The notes: generated by a model not told the origin, from the sequence alone. 49,415 nt of DNA from Candidatus Anaerobutyricum avicola (GCA_019113845.1 DXGQ01000044.1:1-49415); one strand, 5' to 3'. Positions 25,957 through 35,062 are shown, counted from the first letter of the stretch. Program-made: numbers and translations.

Positions 25957-27825
25957 ATGTTTGAAGATAAAAACAAAGAAAATACCTCAGGGCTGGCGAA
26001 GTTATTCCGGCGGAAGGAAAAAGAGGAGGAGCCGGTTTCTCTTTACGAGCCGGAGATGGAGTTTGTCACAGAGGAAGAACTGAAAAAAGAGCAGGAAGCA
26101 AAGCAGAAGGCGGAAGCCGCGGGCGCCGGGTCGGATGAAAAGACCGGCGCAGACAGCGCAGGGACAGAAGAGACAAAGGCGGGCAGTCCACGGTCAGGCT
26201 TTTTTAAAAAGCCATCGTCCGTATCAGGAGAAAGCGATGGCGCAGGCAGCGAAAAAAATGGTGTAAAAGCCGGATTCGGCCGATGGTTTCACAAAAAAGA
26301 GCCAGAGATTCCGGAAGGTACGGCGTCGGGACCGCAGAATTCTCTGTTTGATGACGAACCGATCCTGTATGACGCGGATGAGGCGAAGGGACTGCGGAGC
26401 CTATCCAAAAAGAAGATCATCGCGATCGCCGGTGCTGCAGTGATCGTTGTCGGTGCCGCCGCGTATTTTATCATAACAAATCTCGGCGGGTCGGTGGACG
26501 GTACCGCCTATGTGGAGTCTGTGGACGATATCATGGGCTATGGCAGCGGAAGCGGGATGAACAACCGCTACACCGGCGAGGTGGAGCCGCAGGATTCCTG
26601 GAACATCACGCTGCAGTCGGATCTGTCCGTGGCGGAGTGTTATGTGGAGGAAGGAACCCAGGTGAAAGAAGGCGACCGGCTGTTTTCCTATAATACTGAG
26701 GAACTTCGTCTCGCAAGAGAGCGGGCAGAGCTTGAGGTGGAGACTCTGCAGAGTGAGAATGAGCAGCTGCAGAGGGACATTCGCTCCTATCAGAGTGACC
26801 TGAATTCTGCCAGCACCAGAGAGAGGATCGAGCTGCAGACGGAGATCCTGACGGCACAGACTACCATCAAGCGGAATGAGTACAGCATTGATTCGGCAAA
26901 GGACGAGATCGAGGATCTGAAAAAGAATATCCAGGATGCCACCGTCACCAGCAAGATGAACGGTGTGGTGCAGAGCATCAACGAGGAAGTGGGCGCCGGA
27001 TCTGACGCAGGAAGCTCAGATGAGGAGGATTACACAGATTATTCGGATACAGGAGACGATTCCACCTACATGACCATCGTGGCCGTGGGAGATTACCGGG
27101 TCAAAGGAAATGTATCGGAGACCAACGTCTGGTCTCTGGCGGAAGGAGACCCGGTCATCATCCGTTCCAGAGTGGATGAAAATGCCAGATGGACCGGTGT
27201 GATCAGCACCATCAACACGGATGAGACGGCGGATGCGGAGGAGAGTTCCGACGATATGATGTACATGGATGATACCATGGGAGAGTCCGCTGCCACCTAT
27301 AACTTTTACGTGGATCTGGACAGCGATGACGGTCTGATGATGGGACAGCATGTCCTGATCGAGCAGGACTTCGGGCAGGATGAGGAGCGGGAAGGTATCT
27401 GGCTGCCGTCAGCATATCTTCATATGGACGGAGACAAATACTATGTCTGGCTGTCCAATCGCAGAGAACGGCTGGAACTTCACGAAGTCAGTGTCGGTGA
27501 ATACAATGAGGATCTGGACGAGTATGAGATCCTGGACGGACTTTCCGGGGATGATCTGATCGCCAGCGACACGGGAAGCCTGCAGGAAAATATGAAGACC
27601 ACAACGGATATCTCTGAGATTGACAGCACAGACGAGTATTACGAGGAAGAGACCTCGGATGACACGCTGTATGACGACGGAAGCGGAGAGTATTACGATG
27701 AAGGACTCTCCGAAGATGATCTCTATTATGATGAAGAGCTTTCCGACGACGATCTCTACTATGACGATTCTGCGGATGGCGTGGACATCAGCGATGAGGC
27801 AGATATGTCGGACGAAGGATTTTAG
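25957..27825 (+). CDS. HlyD/MacA-family membrane-fusion adaptor with long cytoplasmic N-terminus and acidic Tyr-rich tail
   Basis: A 622-residue adaptor. Residues ~1-150 are charged and disordered and precede the only membrane segment (~153-175), so they should be cytoplasmic. After it come a split lipoyl domain (CYVEEGTQVKEGDRLF ~229-244 and DATVTSKMNGVVQSI), a coiled-coil hairpin between the halves (~250-325), and a beta-barrel region. The last ~70 residues are very acidic, with repeated SEDDLYYDE/SDDDLYYDD units. It should link an ABC exporter to the outside face of the membrane. ATG 25957 follows GCAGGAGG. First gene of a four-gene operon. Confidence 0.8.
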   Translation: MFEDKNKENTSGLAKLFRRKEKEEEPVSLYEPEMEFVTEEELKKEQEAKQKAEAAGAGSDEKTGADSAGTEETKAGSPRSGFFKKPSSVSGESDGAGSEKNGVKAGFGRWFHKKEPEIPEGTASGPQNSLFDDEPILYDADEAKGLRSLSKKKIIAIAGAAVIVVGAAAYFIITNLGGSVDGTAYVESVDDIMGYGSGSGMNNRYTGEVEPQDSWNITLQSDLSVAECYVEEGTQVKEGDRLFSYNTEELRLARERAELEVETLQSENEQLQRDIRSYQSDLNSASTRERIELQTEILTAQTTIKRNEYSIDSAKDEIEDLKKNIQDATVTSKMNGVVQSINEEVGAGSDAGSSDEEDYTDYSDTGDDSTYMTIVAVGDYRVKGNVSETNVWSLAEGDPVIIRSRVDENARWTGVISTINTDETADAEESSDDMMYMDDTMGESAATYNFYVDLDSDDGLMMGQHVLIEQDFGQDEEREGIWLPSAYLHMDGDKYYVWLSNRRERLELHEVSVGEYNEDLDEYEILDGLSGDDLIASDTGSLQENMKTTTDISEIDSTDEYYEEETSDDTLYDDGSGEYYDEGLSEDDLYYDEELSDDDLYYDDSADGVDISDEADMSDEGF

Positions 27826-27877
27826 GCAGTGTGGCTGTAAGAGAAGCGGAGCATCCGTTCTGAAAGGAAGAAGAGAC

Positions 27878-28570
27878 ATGCTTTTAGAGCTTAAGCATAT
27901 TTACAAAAATTACAAGCAGGACAAGATCGTCGTGCCTGTGTTAAAGGATATCAATATTTCCATAGATGAGGGAGAGTATGTGGCGATCATGGGTCCTTCC
28001 GGTTCCGGAAAGACAACGCTGATGAACATCATCGGCTGTCTGGACCGGCCCACGGAAGGAGAGTATTTTCTGGAAGGTCGATCCATTGTCAATTATACGG
28101 AGAATCAACTCTCTGATCTGCGGTTAAAGACGCTGGGCTTTGTCTTTCAGAGTTTCAATCTGCTGCCAAAGCAGACTGCCCTTGACAATGTGGCGCTGCC
28201 GTTGAGCTACGCGGGGATACCGGTGAAGAAGAGACGGCAGATTGCCTTTAAGACTCTGCAGAGAGTCGGACTCGCGGACCGGGTGAACTTCAAGCCGTCG
28301 CAGTTGTCCGGCGGACAGCAGCAGAGGGTGGCCATTGCCCGGGCGCTGGTCAATAATCCGAAGATCATTCTGGCGGATGAACCGACAGGAGCGCTCGACA
28401 GCCGCTCCGGCACGCAGGTGATGAAGCTGTTTCAGCAGCTGAATGACGAGGGAGTCACGGTGATCATGATCACGCATGACGCTAATATCGCCGGACATGC
28501 CAAAAAGGTTCTTCGTATTCTGGACGGAGAGATTGCAGATGACTCACAGGAAGGAGGCCGGATACTTTGA
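27878..28570 (+). CDS. MacB/LolD-type ABC transporter ATP-binding protein
   Basis: A 230-residue ATPase of the MacB/LolD group. Walker A is GPSGSGKTT, signature LSGGQQQR, and Walker B ILADEPTGALD; the H-loop reads MITHD. Such ATPases drive mechanotransmission permeases that export peptides, lipids or drugs rather than form a classic channel. ATG 27878 (MLLELKHIYKNY) has GAAAGGAAG upstream; the longer frame from 27620 is a shadow of the upstream adaptor. Its stop overlaps the TTG start of adaptor 2 (TTGA). Confidence 0.93.
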   Translation: MLLELKHIYKNYKQDKIVVPVLKDINISIDEGEYVAIMGPSGSGKTTLMNIIGCLDRPTEGEYFLEGRSIVNYTENQLSDLRLKTLGFVFQSFNLLPKQTALDNVALPLSYAGIPVKKRRQIAFKTLQRVGLADRVNFKPSQLSGGQQQRVAIARALVNNPKIILADEPTGALDSRSGTQVMKLFQQLNDEGVTVIMITHDANIAGHAKKVLRILDGEIADDSQEGGRIL

Positions 28571-31500
28571 AGAACAGAAAGAAGATCATTATTCTTGTGA
28601 TCGTTGTGGTGCTGATTCTCGCAGCCGTCATCGGCGGCGTGGTTTACTTCATGAGAAACCGAAGCGGTTCTGTGGTGGATGTGTACTCCATGGAGCTGTT
28701 GAACAACGCCGGATTTGCAGGCGGCGAGTCCTCTCTGAGCGGCACCATTACTTCCGATTATGTGCAGGAGGTATATGCGGACGAAGAGCAGAAGGTGGAA
28801 GACGTCTACGTAAAACAGGGCGATTATGTAAAACAGGGCGATAAGCTCATGAAATACGATGTGGAGCAGCAGGAACTGGATCTGCAGCTGCAGGAGCTGG
28901 AGATCCAGTCTGCCAAACTGGAACTGGAAGATCTTGAGGACGAGCTGGAGAAAATGAAAAGCGCCCGGGCGTCCGGGACTGTGGATGGAAGCGGCGCTTC
29001 CGTGATGAACGCTTCCTTAAATCTTTCTTCCCTGAAAGGAGATATCCTGGCGTCGGTGATGGATGATACGACCTCCACCCGCACTACGGAAGAAGATACG
29101 GACGGGGAAAAAGGAACAGAAGTCCCGGAATCAAAAGAGACCGGAGAGGAAGGAACAGAAACCTCCGGGACAAAAGAGAACGGAGAAGAAGGGACAGAAA
29201 CTTCCGGGACCAAGGAGACCGGGGAAGAAGAAGAGGAAACTTCCGGCACAAAAGAAGACGAAAGTCAGGAAAGCAGCGGTACAGACCGCTTCACAAAGAA
29301 AGCGCCTGCCGTCAGAAAGACAGAAAATGGAACGAATGGTTCGGATAACGGGGATGATACAGGAACCGGGGAAACCGGCGACGGAACCGATAGCGAGGAG
29401 TCGGACGACGGAACAGAGAACAGCGAAGAAGAGACCGGCGATGAAACCGAAACTGGCGAGACCGGGACCGACGGAGAAGAAGGAGAGACCGGAAGCACAG
29501 AGGAGACCGGTGAAGAGGAAGAAAGTCCTCTCCTCTCTCTTGCGGATGCACCTTCCGATGCCACCCCCGGGACCGGAACCAGCGAGGATCCGTACATTTT
29601 TGATCTGAACGTAGATGGCACGATCAGCGGCGAGCTGCTCAGTCAGCTGGTGGGAGAGGAAGAAAAAGAAGTTTATGCGTATTTCTTCCGGTATACCAGT
29701 GAGGCAAAGTACGAGGAAGACGCCGATAAGGATGCGGAATCCAGAGAGAATGACGCGGGAAGGATCGTCATCAGTCCGCAGAAGTTCGCAGCTGCCTGGA
29801 CAAAGGAAGAATACAGCTTTGATGAAGTGCAGTCCGCAGTGCGCGACCGTGTCTTAAAAGACAGTATCGTCTCGGTCAGTGACAGTGTCCGGGGCGGTGG
29901 CAGCGACGGGGCGCCGTATGCCTTCCTGATCCGGGGCGATGAAAATACAAAGGCAATCTCCGGCTCCGTGATCCGAGAGCTGCTGGAAAAGGAATCGACG
30001 GCAGTGTTCAAAGTCTTTGAATCAGAGACCCTCTACGATGCCAGCGAAGGCGGGGCATCGGCAAGCTTTGTGCTGAATCCGGTTTACGACAAAGACGGAT
30101 TTGACGCCCGTGCGGTGTACTCCATTGCGGATCTGCGGACAGCCATCCGGGAGAGAAAGCTCAAGAGCAGGATAGAGATGGTCACAGATAACACTTATGG
30201 AGACGGAAGTGCCAATGATGCTTATATTTATCTGCTGAGTAAAGACGGAACGGTTCGCGGTTCCGTTGTGTTGATGCTGGCGGGCGGCGATTATTACGCG
30301 GAATTTCAGGAGTTTGCGAGTGAGGAAGCGTATGAGAAGAGCCCGTATTCCCCGGAGCGCAGCGTGAGTATCCAGCCGGGAACAGCAATCACCGGGATTG
30401 AAGCTTCCAGAGAATATACGCTGCTTCAGTTAGAGTCAGCGCTCAAAGCGGCGGAGGCGGCGTCCCGGGTTCCTGGTATCTTAAAATCGGAGATCACCGA
30501 TAAGGTCAAAGATGCTTCCGGCGGTACCGGAACGATGGAGGATCCGTATATATACAGACTGGTCAGCGGAGGAAGAGTTCGCGGCTCAGTCATCAATGAC
30601 CTGATAAAAAACAAAGGATTCGCCACTTTCTATGAATATGATTCGGAGGAAGACGGTCGGCAGGGTAATGCAGCGAATTCCATTACCATACGGCCGAGCA
30701 CGATTTTCCGTGAGAGCGTCGCATCCTTTGGATGGTATACGCTGGCAGATCTGAGTGAGGCTATGGTCGTGGCAGATCAGATCGAGATCCAGCCTGCCAG
30801 AAAGACGGTCACTACCGGAAATACCTATAACTTTACGGCAAAGCTCACCGGAAAGAACAGCGATGTGCTGACAGTGACCTGGGAGCTGAAACGGAACGAG
30901 TCAAACAATACGACGCTGATCAACGGCACGCTGACGGTGGGGGCAGATGAGACGGCAGATTCTCTTCGGCTGATCGCTTCCGCGGGAGGAAAACGGGGCG
31001 TGCTTACCGTAAAGGTAAAGAAAGATACCTCTTCCCATGCGGAAAACGGGACGGATAGTGGCTCGGGAAGTACCGGCGGAAGCTATGACGGCGGCGGCAG
31101 TTACAATGGCGGCGGCAGCGGCGGCACCATTGATTACAGTACGTACACCGCGGAGGAACTGGCAGACGCCATCGCCGATAAAGAGGCGGAGATCGCGGAG
31201 GCCAGACAGAGTCTGACAGAAGCGAGGATCAATTACCAGGAAGCCAAGCAGGAAGTGGATGACGCGACCGTGACGGCGAAGGTGGCCGGCGAGGTTACGC
31301 TGGCTTACACGAAGGAGGCCATGCCGGAAGACGGTTCTCCGGCAATCATCGTACGGGGACAGGACGGTATGTACGTCAATGTGGATGTCAGTGAGATGTC
31401 TCTGGATACGGTGAAAGTGGGAGGAACCATTTACTGTACTTCCATGGAGACCTATGAGCAGTATGAGGCGGAGATCGTGGAGATCTCTCCGTATCCGGTA

Positions 31501-31905
31501 TCAGGCGCAGGCGAGGACTACATGTATGACGGCATGTCCAATCCGAACAGTTCCTACTATCCGGTTGTGGCGTACATTGAAAATGCGGACGGGCTTGTGA
31601 CCGGGGAGACCGTGGAGGTGTCCTACAGTCAGCAGTCCATGGGAACCGTGTCGGAGGAAGCCATCTATCTGCAGGAAGCTTATGTGCGCACCGACGACGA
31701 TGGCAGAAGTTATGTGTACAAGGAAGGAAAAAACGGCCGGCTGGAAAAACAGTATGTAAAGACCGATCAGGTGCTGTATGGACAGTATGTGGAGATCCTT
31801 TCCGGAGTGACGATGGATGATCACATCGCCTTCCCGTACGGAAGAGATGTGAAGGAGGGAGCAAAGGTGGAACGCTCCGAAAATACGGATAATATTATAT
31901 ACTAG
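28567..31905 (+). CDS. giant HlyD/MacA-like adaptor with four inserted ~105-residue repeats
   Basis: A 1112-residue adaptor starting at TTG 28567, with AAGGAGG (28551-28557) upstream and a TTGA overlap with the ATPase gene. Membrane segment ~7-29. First lipoyl half ~77-98 (VYVKQGDYVKQGDKLM), first coiled-coil arm ~99-131. Then a ~720-residue insertion: Glu/Thr/Gly low complexity (~165-325, with repeated TETSGTKE), four repeats beginning near residues 334, 443, 543 and 653 (core pattern DPYIYxL..G.VxGSV), and an Ig-like stretch (~738-835). A Gly/Ser linker follows. The second coiled-coil arm (~855-897), second lipoyl half (DATVTAKVAGEVTLAY) and barrel complete the adaptor. I do not know the repeat family; it could bind wall polymers or the exported cargo. 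Confidence 0.85.
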   Translation: MKNRKKIIILVIVVVLILAAVIGGVVYFMRNRSGSVVDVYSMELLNNAGFAGGESSLSGTITSDYVQEVYADEEQKVEDVYVKQGDYVKQGDKLMKYDVEQQELDLQLQELEIQSAKLELEDLEDELEKMKSARASGTVDGSGASVMNASLNLSSLKGDILASVMDDTTSTRTTEEDTDGEKGTEVPESKETGEEGTETSGTKENGEEGTETSGTKETGEEEEETSGTKEDESQESSGTDRFTKKAPAVRKTENGTNGSDNGDDTGTGETGDGTDSEESDDGTENSEEETGDETETGETGTDGEEGETGSTEETGEEEESPLLSLADAPSDATPGTGTSEDPYIFDLNVDGTISGELLSQLVGEEEKEVYAYFFRYTSEAKYEEDADKDAESRENDAGRIVISPQKFAAAWTKEEYSFDEVQSAVRDRVLKDSIVSVSDSVRGGGSDGAPYAFLIRGDENTKAISGSVIRELLEKESTAVFKVFESETLYDASEGGASASFVLNPVYDKDGFDARAVYSIADLRTAIRERKLKSRIEMVTDNTYGDGSANDAYIYLLSKDGTVRGSVVLMLAGGDYYAEFQEFASEEAYEKSPYSPERSVSIQPGTAITGIEASREYTLLQLESALKAAEAASRVPGILKSEITDKVKDASGGTGTMEDPYIYRLVSGGRVRGSVINDLIKNKGFATFYEYDSEEDGRQGNAANSITIRPSTIFRESVASFGWYTLADLSEAMVVADQIEIQPARKTVTTGNTYNFTAKLTGKNSDVLTVTWELKRNESNNTTLINGTLTVGADETADSLRLIASAGGKRGVLTVKVKKDTSSHAENGTDSGSGSTGGSYDGGGSYNGGGSGGTIDYSTYTAEELADAIADKEAEIAEARQSLTEARINYQEAKQEVDDATVTAKVAGEVTLAYTKEAMPEDGSPAIIVRGQDGMYVNVDVSEMSLDTVKVGGTIYCTSMETYEQYEAEIVEISPYPVSGAGEDYMYDGMSNPNSSYYPVVAYIENADGLVTGETVEVSYSQQSMGTVSEEAIYLQEAYVRTDDDGRSYVYKEGKNGRLEKQYVKTDQVLYGQYVEILSGVTMDDHIAFPYGRDVKEGAKVERSENTDNIIY

Positions 31906-32002
31906 TGTACTGACCTGCTCACATTTCGTATGATGAACGGGTCAATACAAGAGGGTTCCGCCGCAAGCGAGAGTTGAATCTTAAAAGGACGGTTAGAAAA
32001 TT

Positions 32003-33262
32003 ATGCTGGAAAATATACGATTATCTTTTCAGGGAATCTGGGGACACAAGCTTCGTTCCCTTCTCACAACGCTCGGTATCATTATCGGTATCGCAGCCAT
32101 CATCGCCATTGTCTCCACCATCCAGGGAACCAATGAACAGATTCGGAAGAACCTGATCGGTTCCGGTACCAACACAGTAAATGTGCGTCTGGTGGAAAGC
32201 GGGGACTGGGATTATGATATGGCATACGGCAGTATCCCATCCGGTATTCCGGTGCTTGACAGCGAGATGCGGGAAGATCTTAATGATATTGACCATGTGG
32301 AAGACGCCTCATTATATACAGTCCGGACGGCAGTGGATTACATTTACTATAATGATACTTCCCTCCAGGGCGGCGAGCTGATCGGGGCAGATTCCCATTA
32401 CTTAAATACCTGCGGCTATGTGATGACAAAAGGCAGGGCGTTCACCGAGGGCGATTACACAAATTACCGCAAGGTAGCGGTCATTGATACGACGGCTGCC
32501 GACAGCCTTTTTGACGATGAGAATCCGGTGGGTAAGACCATTGATATTCAGGGGGAGCCGTTCACGATCATCGGTGTGATCGAGGAATCCTCGCAGTTTG
32601 AACCGGTCATAGAATCGGTGGAGGATTACTATCAGTATATGTACGATGATGCCGGGAGCAGCGGCTCTGTGATCATACCGGATACGGTGTGGAATATCGT
32701 CGGACAGTACGATGAGCCGCAGAATGTGCGTCTGCTGGCGGATTCCACCGACGCGATGAGCGAGGTGGGCAGAACGGCTGCCAATCTGCTCAATGACTTT
32801 GTGGATAACGAAACGATCAAATACAGCGCGGAGGATATCATGGAGCAGGCACAGCAGAATGAACAGCTCAGTGAGTCCACCAATCAGCAGTTGATCTGGA
32901 CAGCGAGTATCTCTCTGCTGGTCGGCGGCATCGGTGTCATGAATATTATGCTGGTGTCTGTGACGGAGCGTACCAGAGAGATCGGTCTGAAAAAGGCCAT
33001 CGGCGCCCGGAAGAATAAAATACTGGCGCAGTTCCTGACAGAGGCAGCGGTGCTTACCAGCCTCGGGGGAATTCTCGGGACGATCACAGGAATCATCTTT
33101 GCGGAGGCCATCAGCCGGATCTCCAATGTTCCGGTGGCTATCAGCATACCGGCGGTCATCATCGCCATCGTGTTCTCCATGCTGATCGGTATCATTTTCG
33201 GGTTCTTCCCGGCAGTCAAGGCGGCGAATCTGGATCCAATCGTGGCGCTGCGGCACGAATAA
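32003..33262 (+). CDS. MacB-type ABC transporter permease
   Basis: A 419-residue permease with one N-terminal membrane span (~18-42), a large extracytoplasmic MacB-PCD domain (~45-290), and three C-terminal spans within the FtsX domain (SLLVGGIGVMNIMLVSVTER ... RTREIGLKKAIGARK). It forms the membrane part of the exporter with the ATPase at 27878, flanked by two adaptors. AAAAGGA lies ~12 nt before ATG 32003. It ends with ALRHE, usual for the family. The operon terminates at 33352. Confidence 0.93.
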   Translation: MLENIRLSFQGIWGHKLRSLLTTLGIIIGIAAIIAIVSTIQGTNEQIRKNLIGSGTNTVNVRLVESGDWDYDMAYGSIPSGIPVLDSEMREDLNDIDHVEDASLYTVRTAVDYIYYNDTSLQGGELIGADSHYLNTCGYVMTKGRAFTEGDYTNYRKVAVIDTTAADSLFDDENPVGKTIDIQGEPFTIIGVIEESSQFEPVIESVEDYYQYMYDDAGSSGSVIIPDTVWNIVGQYDEPQNVRLLADSTDAMSEVGRTAANLLNDFVDNETIKYSAEDIMEQAQQNEQLSESTNQQLIWTASISLLVGGIGVMNIMLVSVTERTREIGLKKAIGARKNKILAQFLTEAAVLTSLGGILGTITGIIFAEAISRISNVPVAISIPAVIIAIVFSMLIGIIFGFFPAVKAANLDPIVALRHE

Positions 33263-33322
33263 CGTCTGTTGCTGATCCTGGCGTGAAAAGTGACAAACGT
33301 GGATAAAAACAGCAAAAAAACA

Positions 33323-33352
33323 AAAATGGGGGTTGAAAAAACCCTCATTTTG
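33323..33352. terminator. intrinsic terminator of the export operon
   Basis: AAAATGGGGGTT (33323-33334) pairs over 12 bp with AACCCTCATTTT (33340-33351, one G-T). It is flanked by A- and T-runs, so it could work on both strands. Confidence 0.8.
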
Positions 33353-33423
33353 CTGATAGAATTTATAACGAAAAACAACATAATAATTAAAAACAGAAAG
33401 AAATGTAATGACAGGAGAGAATC

Positions 33424-34776
33424 ATGGGAAAATATTTTGGAACTGACGGCTTCCGTGGAGAAGCAAATGTAACGCTGACCGTAGAGCATGCCTACAAAGT
33501 AGGACGTTTCCTCGGATGGTATTTTGGCAAAGATAAAGAAGAAAAATGCCGGGTAGTCATCGGCAAGGATACGAGAAGATCCAGCTACATGTTTGAGTAT
33601 TCTCTGGTGGCAGGTCTGACTGCGTCCGGCGCGGACGTATATCTTCTCCATGTAACGACGACGCCAAGCGTATCTTATGTGGCAAGAACCGAAGACTTTG
33701 ACTGCGGTATCATGATCTCCGCCAGCCATAATCCATATTATGACAACGGGATCAAGCTCATCAACTCTAAAGGAGAAAAAATGGATGAGGAGACCATCCT
33801 GAAAGTGGAAGATTACATTGACGGCAAGCTGGAGATTCCATTTGCGGTAAAAGACGAGATTGGCTGCACGGTAGACCACGCGGCAGGAAGAAACCGCTAT
33901 ATCGGCTATCTGATCTCTCTGGCAACCCGCTCCTACAAGAATATGCGCGTCGGTCTGGACTGCGCCAACGGCAGCGCCTGGATGATCGCCAAGAGTGTGT
34001 TTGACGCCCTGGGAGCGAAAACCTATGTCATTAATGCGGAGCCAAACGGCCTTAACATCAACACCAACGCCGGCTCCACCCACATTGAAGTGCTGCAGTC
34101 TTTTGTCAAAGAAAATCATCTGGACGTAGGGTTCGCTTTTGACGGCGACGCCGACCGCTGTATCGCCGTGGACGACACCGGCGCGGTCATTGACGGCGAC
34201 CTGATACTGTACGTTTGCGGAACTTATATGAAAGAAAACGGCACGCTGGAAAACAACACGATCGTGACGACCGTGATGTCCAACTTCGGTCTGTACAAAG
34301 CGCTGGATCAGGCAGGCATTTCCTATGAAAAAACAGCCGTCGGCGATAAATACGTCTATGAAAACATGGTGAAAAACGGTCACCGCATCGGCGGCGAACA
34401 GTCCGGCCACATCATTTTCAGCAAATACGCCAACACCGGAGACGGTATCCTCACAGCCATCAAGATCATGGAAGTGATCCTGGAAAAGAAGATGCCTCTC
34501 TCCAAACTGGCAAGCCCGGTGAAGATTTACCCGCAGGTATTAAAAAATGTGCGCGTAAAGAGCAAACCGGAAGCCCAGAACGACGCCGATGTGCAGGCAT
34601 CCGTACAGTCTGTGGCTGATTCTTTAGGCGACACCGGACGGATCCTCGTCCGTGAGAGCGGAACAGAACCATTGATCCGCGTCATGGTGGAAGCAGAGAC
34701 CATGGAAGAATGCGAGAAATATGTGGACGCAGTCATCGACGTGATCAGAGAAAAAGGACACTGCGTGGAGGAATAA
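33424..34776 (+). CDS. glmM: phosphoglucosamine mutase
   Basis: A 450-residue alpha-D-phosphohexomutase converting glucosamine-6-phosphate to glucosamine-1-phosphate for UDP-GlcNAc and cell-wall synthesis. It starts MGKYFGTDGFRGEAN. The phosphoserine is S101 in ISASHNPYYDNGIK, the metal loop DGDADRC, the sugar loop GGEQSGH, and the phosphate loop RESGTEPLIRVM. Full length. ATG 33424 follows ACAGGAGAG. A strong terminator follows. Confidence 0.97.
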   Translation: MGKYFGTDGFRGEANVTLTVEHAYKVGRFLGWYFGKDKEEKCRVVIGKDTRRSSYMFEYSLVAGLTASGADVYLLHVTTTPSVSYVARTEDFDCGIMISASHNPYYDNGIKLINSKGEKMDEETILKVEDYIDGKLEIPFAVKDEIGCTVDHAAGRNRYIGYLISLATRSYKNMRVGLDCANGSAWMIAKSVFDALGAKTYVINAEPNGLNINTNAGSTHIEVLQSFVKENHLDVGFAFDGDADRCIAVDDTGAVIDGDLILYVCGTYMKENGTLENNTIVTTVMSNFGLYKALDQAGISYEKTAVGDKYVYENMVKNGHRIGGEQSGHIIFSKYANTGDGILTAIKIMEVILEKKMPLSKLASPVKIYPQVLKNVRVKSKPEAQNDADVQASVQSVADSLGDTGRILVRESGTEPLIRVMVEAETMEECEKYVDAVIDVIREKGHCVEE

Positions 34777-34830
34777 TGCCGGCTCGTCCGGGTGGACAGT
34801 TGCCCCATAATTGTATATATTGATATGTTG

Positions 34831-34884
34831 CAGGCGTAACATCTTTTCATGTATAAGAGAAGGTGTTGCGCCTGTTGTGTTTTA
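34831..34884 (+). terminator. 15-bp terminator of glmM
   Basis: CAGGCGTAACATCTT (34831-34845) pairs at all 15 positions (two G-T) with AAGGTGTTGCGCCTG (34860-34874), followed by TTGTGTTTTA. Its 3' arm and tail form the first unit of the 18-nt array at 34868-34957. Confidence 0.85.
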
Positions 34885-34957
34885 TGCGCCTGTTATATTT
34901 TATGAGTCTGTTATATTTTATGAGTCTGTTATGTTTTATGAGTCTGTTGAGTTTTAT
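34868..34957. repeat. five tandem 18-nt repeats derived from the glmM terminator
   Basis: Units at 34868, 34886, 34904, 34922 and 34940, each 18 nt. The first two begin GCGCCTGTT, the last three GAGTCTGTT; all end TTTTAT. Unit 1 is the 3' arm and U-tract of the terminator hairpin. In one frame it reads as repeats of FYESVI, but that frame has no RBS. Confidence 0.9.
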
Positions 34958-34998
34958 GAAAACATATGGTCAGATCGTTCGTCTATCCATCTTATCGC

Positions 34999-35019
34999 TT
35001 TCCCATATTTTATGGGAAA
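34999..35019. other. AT-rich hairpin upstream of the surface-protein promoter
   Basis: TTTCCCATA (34999-35007), TTT loop, TATGGGAAA (35011-35019), a perfect 9-bp palindrome 14 nt before the -35 element. Possible operator. Confidence 0.4.
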
Positions 35020-35032
35020 CCATAGAAATATA

Positions 35033-35062
35033 ATGACACTTCCGTTTTCTCTATGTTACAAT
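35033..35062 (+). promoter_or_regulatory. promoter of the giant surface-protein gene
   Basis: ATGACA (35033-35038), 18 nt, TACAAT (35057-35062) with TGT giving an extended -10. It leaves a ~130-nt leader before ATG 35200. Confidence 0.6.

Noticed and set aside
32884-34410. 508-codon open frame on the minus strand
   Set aside because: Antisense across the permease end, a terminator and glmM; a chance product of codon bias.
34868-34957. Possible CRISPR array
   Set aside because: Units are 18 nt without spacers and no cas gene is nearby; the 17-nt array at 45341-45457 is rejected for the same reasons.
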